From: Begonia masoniana
Taxonomy: Eukaryota > Streptophyta > Magnoliopsida > Cucurbitales > Begoniaceae
Assembly (NCBI GenBank): GCA_022432975.1
Contig: CM039505.1
Span: 20,095,338 to 20,159,337 of the forward strand
DNA: 64,000 nucleotides
Direction: 5' to 3'
The notes beneath the pieces are model-generated. The model was not told the origin of the DNA. It saw nothing but the letters and a program-made list of their open reading frames with translations, and made no database searches. The translations under genes and the position numbers were made by a program. Of this stretch, positions 59,077 through 64,000 are shown piece after piece (the stretch's first letter is position 1; every line of letters begins with the position of its first letter).

Positions 59077-60454
59077 AAGTTCTGTATCTATGATCTGTGA
59101 TCATTCCGGGAGTAATTTGAGTCAGCAGATCTGGTCGATTTGGTGGTGAAACTGAATTATAAATCCAACGTAAAAGTGGCAATTACTTGACAATTGAATT
59201 TGGGTCCTACGAATATAATAATCTTCTTTTCTGGGCATGATATCAGTTCTGTTCGACTGCTGATTCATAAAACTTATTCTGGAAACGTTTCTATATTTAC
59301 TATAGAGAAGCTGTACTATCTAAATACCAGTGTTGATTTTCCATATCTTACTCAAGGCTGAGAGGATTTCTTCTGCGTTGTCTGGTCAACTTAGTAGAAT
59401 TTATGTGCAGATCTCTTTTATTATTCATTGTTATTCGAACTTTTTCATCAGTCGTTGTAATATGCATCTTCAGACTGCAATTCTTGCTCTTCTTCTGTTG
59501 ATTCGTTGGAGCTTTGTTTACTTTGTACCAAGAAAATAAAGAGCATCTGGGTTCAAGGAAGGAAATGCCATGGATCTTCTGTCATTAAGATTAGGTGGTA
59601 GGTCGATTGTGAAAAGGGTGATGAACTCAGAGTCCGTGAAGGAGACCATCCATTACTTGCAATGGATAACAATGGCTGCTGAGGTTTGAACTCAGTTAAA
59701 TTACTTGGAGTGGGTTCTCCTCCATGGCTGAGTTCTCAATTATAGGCCTTTCTTTCATCACATCCTCCTTCCCCAGGGCCCAGAGTAGGTAGGCTAGTCA
59801 CTGTGGAGGCTGAAACGCGTTGATCTCGTCTCACAACGTTTGAAGCACCTCAAAGTCCTTTTAAACATCAAGTTATGTGGTAAGCCTTCATCATGCCTCA
59901 TTCTCTCATATCTGGTGTAGTTACAAAAGTCAAAAGGACATTATCATTTGAGGTCATTCAACAATTAATAATGATGATTTTTCATTTAATATTGCAATGA
60001 TTGTCTGTCATTACATATAGTGCATAAATATTCCAACAATACACACTTTCACCTTGGAAGTAACAATTATACGCTTCTACCACATGATTATGCAACTTTA
60101 CAAGAAGCATAACGACTAGCACAATCTCTGGCCAGGCATCGCATATATATATATAAAAATAGAGAGAGAGAGAGAGAGAGCAATAACCTTTAAGGACTGT
60201 CGTCTAGTCACATTCTTAAGCCGACAAAGCAAAAAGAGAAATAGCTTATAAAGAGAAACAGAGAAACAGAGAAGTAGCAAAATCCTTACCTTGCAATCAA
60301 ATGTTCTGATTTACAGTCAAACAAAATGGGCTTAAAGTTTTTAACAATGGAAAAGAGTTCAAATAATGACAGAGATGAATCTTATACAAGGGTATTATCC
60401 TATGTTAGATCCAACCCTTTTAAACCTTCCTATGTATATCTCACATCGTCATTA
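59077..60454. other. 3' region and intergenic DNA with a short TA/GA microsatellite
   Basis: No convincing coding region. It contains (TA)n plus (AG)n at about 60145-60180. The parts nearest each end probably hold the 3' untranslated regions of the two convergent genes; no clear polyadenylation site was assigned. Confidence 0.6.
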
Positions 60455-62220
60455 CTATTTTGGATCGGACGAGTCTCGGAGAGAATTATCCTTCATCGTT
60501 GCTCTAAATGCCTCTTTCGTCACGCCACAGTAGACGGGTTCATTTCCTGATGAGGTAACGAAGTTCCAGCCAAAAGCAGACCCTCCAACAACAAATGTAC
60601 CAAAAACTTGGCCATCTTCATTCTGCCGCTTTTCGAATGCAGTACCCGGAAGCTTATTTTCATATGGTTTTGTTGACACCTTGTCTTTCTGAGAAGGCTC
60701 TGTCTTTTTCACGTATGGGTGTTGATCTCGTGCTTGTGTATTAAGTTGACTTTCAACTGATTGTGGTGCAGACACATTTTCTATCTTTTTCTTGGCGACA
60801 CTTTCTGTCATCTGCTGTTGTATTTCCAATAGAAGCTTTATTTCTGAAATCAAAATACAGCTTTTAGGAGAAGACAAAAAAAGGTAAATGTTGCCTCATC
60901 CACGTTAACAGAAACTATAACAATCAAATTTAGTTTCGCTGGACAGAAACTCAAGAACAAACGCAACACTAGAGCTTTCACAGAATCTCCTACAGTCAGG
61001 ACAAGCCAAAAAATAAAAACAAAATTGATTTCATCAATGATTAATCGGGTTTATGAAGCAGTCGTGCAATACGTCGATTGACATAGAAAATCAGAACTAT
61101 ACATGACATGGCGGGTCTAAGATCAGAAGAGACATGAAAATTCTTATAATAGTTCAGATAACTATGCATTAAATTCTGGCAAAATAAAAGAATACTATAT
61201 GAGAAACTGAAACTGTCTTTTATAAGCTGTATGATTATGCAAATGAGATTTGCATACTTTCTTGAATTTCATGAGCTGCCTTGCAATTTCTGAAGTCAGG
61301 CGTCCGCAGAACCTTCATACAGAAAAAAAGAAAGTCAGGGCTCTTTAACAATTGCTTCAGTAAAAAAGAAATATGTTCAATGCACTGCCGTGGCAACCAC
61401 TAATGCAGAGGCATTTGACAGGAAAGTTAAATCCAGAACCTATATATTCAGCAAAGTAACAAATGACCTGACACATTATTTCCCTTCAAAGAAGCAGAAA
61501 ATTTAAAATGTAGATGTATTAGATTCTTTTCATCTGAATATAAGAAATCTCATTGGTGAAATATGAGTAATCACCAGCCACTGACGAGTAGGGGAGCAAG
61601 GAAGAAGAGAAGCCAAGTGGTGTGAAAGGCTAATGACAAGTAGCCGCTAGGAATCAGGGTAATTTGTCGGGTTTAAACCCGGCATCGCCTAGAAAACCTT
61701 CGGATTATTCCTCCTCTTTCTTCCTTCCTTCTTCCTCCCTTCCAGTTCTTCTTAGTTTCGAATTTCTACTTGTAATCAGTAATAGTTTGAAGTCAAGCAT
61801 TTTTTTGATCCCCTCAGAGCTTGAATTTTTGAAATTTTGAGTTCAAACGTGACAATATGGAAGGACAAAGCCAATAATTCAGTGCAAGCTTTAATTTTCA
61901 AACAAATCGAACCTCTCAGAAGGAAATGTTAGATTGCAAGGAGAAAAACAAGACACGAAGACATACAAAAGCTTTTAAGATTCTTAAAAGCTGCTTGGTA
62001 CTACAAACGCTACTTAAAATTTCAAACTTTTTGAAGATTTGAGATTTACCTCAAGAAAATGAGGACGGAGATCGCGAGCAACAGCTCGCATCTTGGAATG
62101 GCAGGTTCCAATGTCGGCATCAAGGGGTCTCTTGTGAGAAGTGGGGGGAAGAGGATGAGGTGAGCCAACGGGGTTGAGGATCTGGGTTGGAAGGAAAGGA
62201 GAGGGTTTAGGTTCCTCCAT
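60455..62220 (-). CDS. Three-exon host gene, conserved plant protein of unknown function (204 aa)
   Basis: Exons on the minus strand: 62220-62050, 61312-61258 and 60843-60455 (171 + 55 + 389 nt = 204 codons plus stop). All junctions have GT...AG: GTAAAT after HFLE, AG before VLRTPDF, GTATGC after HEIQE, and TTTCAG before IKLLLEI. The N-terminus is Pro-rich (MEEPKPSPFLPTQ), followed by KRPLDADIG, MRAVARDLRPHFLE, VLRTPDFRNCKAAHEIQ, a helical KLLLEIQQQMTES, a polar low-complexity middle, and a C-terminal GTFVVGGSAFGWNF..PVYCGVTKEAFRA. I recall uncharacterised plant proteins with this same order but know no function. The intact frame across three exons shows it is under constraint. Two introns: 737 and 414 nt. 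Confidence 0.85.
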
Positions 62221-64000
62221 GGCCCACTTTTCACTTCTCCAGAAATGGCCGGATTCCTCTCTCTTTATTTTTCTTGTTAAATTCTAATTTTCTCGATATA
62301 TAAAAAGTATGGATTATTTATTTTAATATTATATATAATATATTAATAAACTTTATTTTTTTCAAGTCTATCTTATCTTATTTGTTTTTAACGTCATTTA
62401 TTTTGTCAATTATACTTTAAATATAATATGTTAATAGCATTTGTCACGATGATTTTCCTTTTATCAAATTTTTTTACAGTGTACTTATCTTTTTAAATGC
62501 TATTATAATAAAATATCTTCATATAACTTACTATTTTATTTTAAGTGTTATCGTTGTTTTTTGTTTTCTCTTAAAATATAATATATTATGTATTTATATA
62601 TTGAGTAATTTTTAGTTTTTATTACATATTTATTTACCAAGTAATTTAAGAAATTATAATAAAATGACTTGTATAATTATACATGTCTAGATAACCCTTC
62701 GTACTGTGTTTCGAATATAATTACACCTGTCATTTGTTTGACACATTATGCATCACTTTTGAAGAGTTGTGGTTATTCATCTTCTTTAGTGTACTGTATT
62801 GAAGCGTTAATAATACTAAAAATTAACATATAATTTTTATGTAGTTAACTGTATTGACACGCTTCAAACAACATGTATGTGTATCACACGTGGATCCACT
62901 GGATTTAATATATATATATATATATACCCAATAGGATAAGGATAGAGAAAACTTAACTACAAAAAATAACGAAATAAATTATGACTATTAAATTAAAAGA
63001 ATAAATAACAAATATCTAATCTAACATTCTTAAAAGGGAGGATCTAAAGGGATTTCTCCTACATTTTTGCCCTCATCTTTCCCTCAATTTTTTTCCCCAA
63101 TATCTCTCTTAATTTTGGTATCTCTCTTAATTTCGTATTTGTCTCTCTTAATCTTCAGATTCCTATTCAAACAATTACATATTTCCATTTTTTTGTCGTT
63201 GTTTTATGCCCCGTGATTTTCAAAGAACTTGCGTGGAGTTCATTTTGTTGAAATTCATGAGTTTTTTTTAGAGATTCTTTTCTTGGTTTCTTTGTAAAGA
63301 ACTTGATTATCATTTAGTATTGACTTGATAGATCATCTTTAATAGATTTGGTTCAGCCAACAATTGTGGCTCGGGTCAAGCTCTTCTATTGATAACTTCA
63401 GTTCTATCGAAAAGATTCGATCAGGGTCAATTTCTCATTTTTTCTTGAATCACACGACGATCCTATCGTTTATTTTGTGTTGTTGCGTTGTTGCGTTGTT
63501 AATAAGTAAAGGGTTATAACCCTAGTTTCTCTGTAGAGAGTGTCAATATTATTTGGTAGGGAGAATGATGGACCAATAAGGATGTATATCAATTAAAGAG
63601 AATGGAACGAATTACAAATTTGAAATGATTTCCTTTTGGCTTAAAAGCATAAAAGATTAAAGAAAGACAATGACACTAAGTTTGAAATTGAAATTGAAAG
63701 TTTAAACTTCTGAAAGAAGGAATTGAAGTTCAACACGACCTTTCACCCTTCAAAGAAATTATGAGGGTTGACAAGAAAGGGAAGCTCAGACTGAGATGTA
63801 TTTGACATTTACTATCATGGAGAAAATAGGAAAATAGTTCATAAGTTTGAGTTCCTGTATTAATGTGGCGCAACTAATGTTAAGTTATGAACGGAAAACT
63901 AGAATAAATTATAGATTCGAAGGTTAAGGAGTTTCAGCCTAGACAAATTACATTGGTAAAAGTTTTGTGACGAACTCATACATAGAAAGGCAGCAAGATA
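62221..64000. other. AT-rich DNA upstream of the 60-62 kb gene
   Basis: It holds the promoter side of the minus-strand gene (a pyrimidine-rich leader near 62225-62290) and long AT-rich DNA with a (TA)n at 62910-62926. From 63020 to 63530 there is a TCTCTCTTAATTT-rich stretch that could be a leader of another unit reading to the right, but no coding sequence follows inside the window. Confidence 0.5.

Noticed and set aside
63540..63640. Possible Copia gag start (NGTNYKFEM-like)
   Set aside because: Only a few residues fit and the frame closes soon after; not enough support.

Overview
The window looks like plant nuclear DNA. It has AT-rich intergenic sequence, long-LTR Ty3/gypsy retrotransposons of chromovirus type (chromodomain tails, Met-tRNA primer sites beginning TGGTATCAGAG), and two small intron-containing host genes of a kind I associate with flowering plants. 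The species cannot be named from the sequence.

Layout. 1-6115: minus-strand LTR retrotransposon pieces (an LTR of family B cut by the window edge, a gag remnant and the 2.5 kb LTR of family H). 6116-6945: a family-B protease fragment. 6946-7655: a broken host DEAD-box RNA helicase fragment, then a 100-base gap (7656-7755). 7768-10981: a large imperfect inverted repeat centred near 9347; its right arm is the gag-protease part of element G, which runs to 16398. 16399-16742: a stray gag fragment of another lineage.

16756-46124 is one nested stack. Element B (target duplication CATGC) sits inside the LTR of minus-strand element E (46125-54761). B's 5' LTR is cut by a foreign LTR (A'). B's 3' LTR is split by element C (26710-44994, target duplication GTGTG). 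C's 5' LTR is in turn split by D (29965-36412), an LTR element with a primer site and polypurine tract but no recognisable gag or pol. Host, E, B, C and D are thus four insertion layers.

The most striking feature is a 26-bp tandem repeat with core CTTCCGGTCACTGTTCAC. It forms three arrays of about 60, 110 and 84 copies inside the LTRs of C, plus a fourth array of 36 copies with a 27-bp period in apparently unrelated DNA at 56.4-57.4 kb. Other LTR families here carry looser clusters near their 3' ends, and some share the motif AGTGACCGGATGATG. The arrays therefore look like runaway amplification of an LTR-end motif.

54762-64000 is mostly host DNA: array 4 between two direct repeats of about 170 bp, a 104-nt poly(T), two very long (CT)n tracts around and inside a small membrane-protein gene, and a three-exon gene on the minus strand (60455-62220). 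Several regions show single-base homopolymer differences between copies, so part of the oddity may be assembly or consensus error. I saw no rRNA, tRNA, CRISPR array or prokaryotic feature.
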